Origin: Seminavis robusta
Taxonomy: Eukaryota > Bacillariophyta > Bacillariophyceae > Naviculales > Naviculaceae
Reading direction: 5' to 3'
Length of the DNA: 64,000 nucleotides
Assembly (NCBI GenBank): GCA_903772945.1
Contig: CAICTM010000443.1
Coordinates: forward strand, 1-64,000
The notes under the pieces: generated by a model
The model's database searches: none
What the model was told of the DNA's origin: nothing
Seen by the model: the letters and a program-made list of their open reading frames with translations, nothing else
Position numbers and translations under genes: made by a program
In this document: piece by piece, positions 63,933-64,000 of the stretch
Layout: each line of letters starts with the position of its first letter
Position numbering within the stretch: position 1 is the first letter of the stretch

Positions 63933-64000
63933 GGTTGGAGGATCAGATGGTGGGATGATTGGATCAGATTCAAAGAAGGCTTGTCTGAAGCCTTGTGGAC
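63933..64000. other. Window edge
   Basis: The last 68 bases continue the low-information flank of the decayed element. Nothing recognised. Confidence 0.5.

Noticed and set aside
1-64000. CRISPR arrays, operons and ribosome binding sites
   Set aside because: The genes have spliceosomal introns and eukaryotic domain architectures. No direct-repeat/spacer array is present.

Overview
The window looks like nuclear DNA of a stramenopile, most likely a pennate diatom. The support is circumstantial. Coding genes are separated by long non-coding stretches. Every intron I could resolve by frame is a short GT-AG intron of about 83-114 nt. The gene content fits: a class C GPCR with a Cache-like ectodomain, a transmembrane LRR protein, PEP carboxylase behind a signal peptide, secreted proteins with a DAFAGF cleavage region, an exostosin-type and a GT25-type glycosyltransferase, and MYND/ankyrin and BTB/BACK proteins. 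I cannot name the species. Starts and exon borders were assigned by hand and may be a base or two off. Counts and residue numbers marked 'about' were estimated by eye.

Region 1-9310 is the most unusual part. It is one imperfect palindrome of about 8.5 kb with a centre spacer of only 25 nt (4164-4188). The innermost 32 bases of the arms differ at one position. Each arm carries a MYND/ankyrin gene followed by a BTB/BACK gene. The left copies (1-449 and 748-2334, minus strand) are broken by many small indels. The right MYND/ankyrin gene (6124-7761) is fully open, and the right BTB gene (8070-9005) has lost its C-terminal domain through a frameshift that is revealed by its intact paralogue at 25965-27179. 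The non-coding core (2335-6123) contains a smaller nested hairpin in each arm and degenerate tandem repeats.

Region 9311-31120 holds ordinary genes: a predicted N-myristoylated small protein (-), a secreted beta-propeller protein (+), a 1,556-residue two-exon gene that joins an acidic protein with six repeats to a GT25 glycosyltransferase domain (-), a sugar transporter (-), an exostosin-like glycosyltransferase (+), a long coiled-coil protein (+), the second BTB/BACK gene (-), a two-exon Golgi-type glycosyltransferase-like gene (-) and an AhpD-like protein (-).

Region 31121-49746 has an 11-bp minisatellite, an ankyrin-type gene (-), a four-exon PEP carboxylase gene (+) tail-to-tail with a purple acid phosphatase gene (-), a long gene-poor stretch, a three-exon LRR gene (+) and a three-exon class C GPCR gene (+) with a 35-nt internal exon.

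Region 49747-64000 contains a cluster of three related glycine-rich secreted proteins (all -), a 1,025-residue single-exon transposase-like gene (+), two weak gene models, a rhomboid protease (-), and at the right edge broken coding pieces that resemble a decayed retrotransposon gag region. Most genes look independently transcribed. Apparent links are local: family duplication (BTB pair, glycine-rich trio) and several secretory-pathway or cell-surface proteins.
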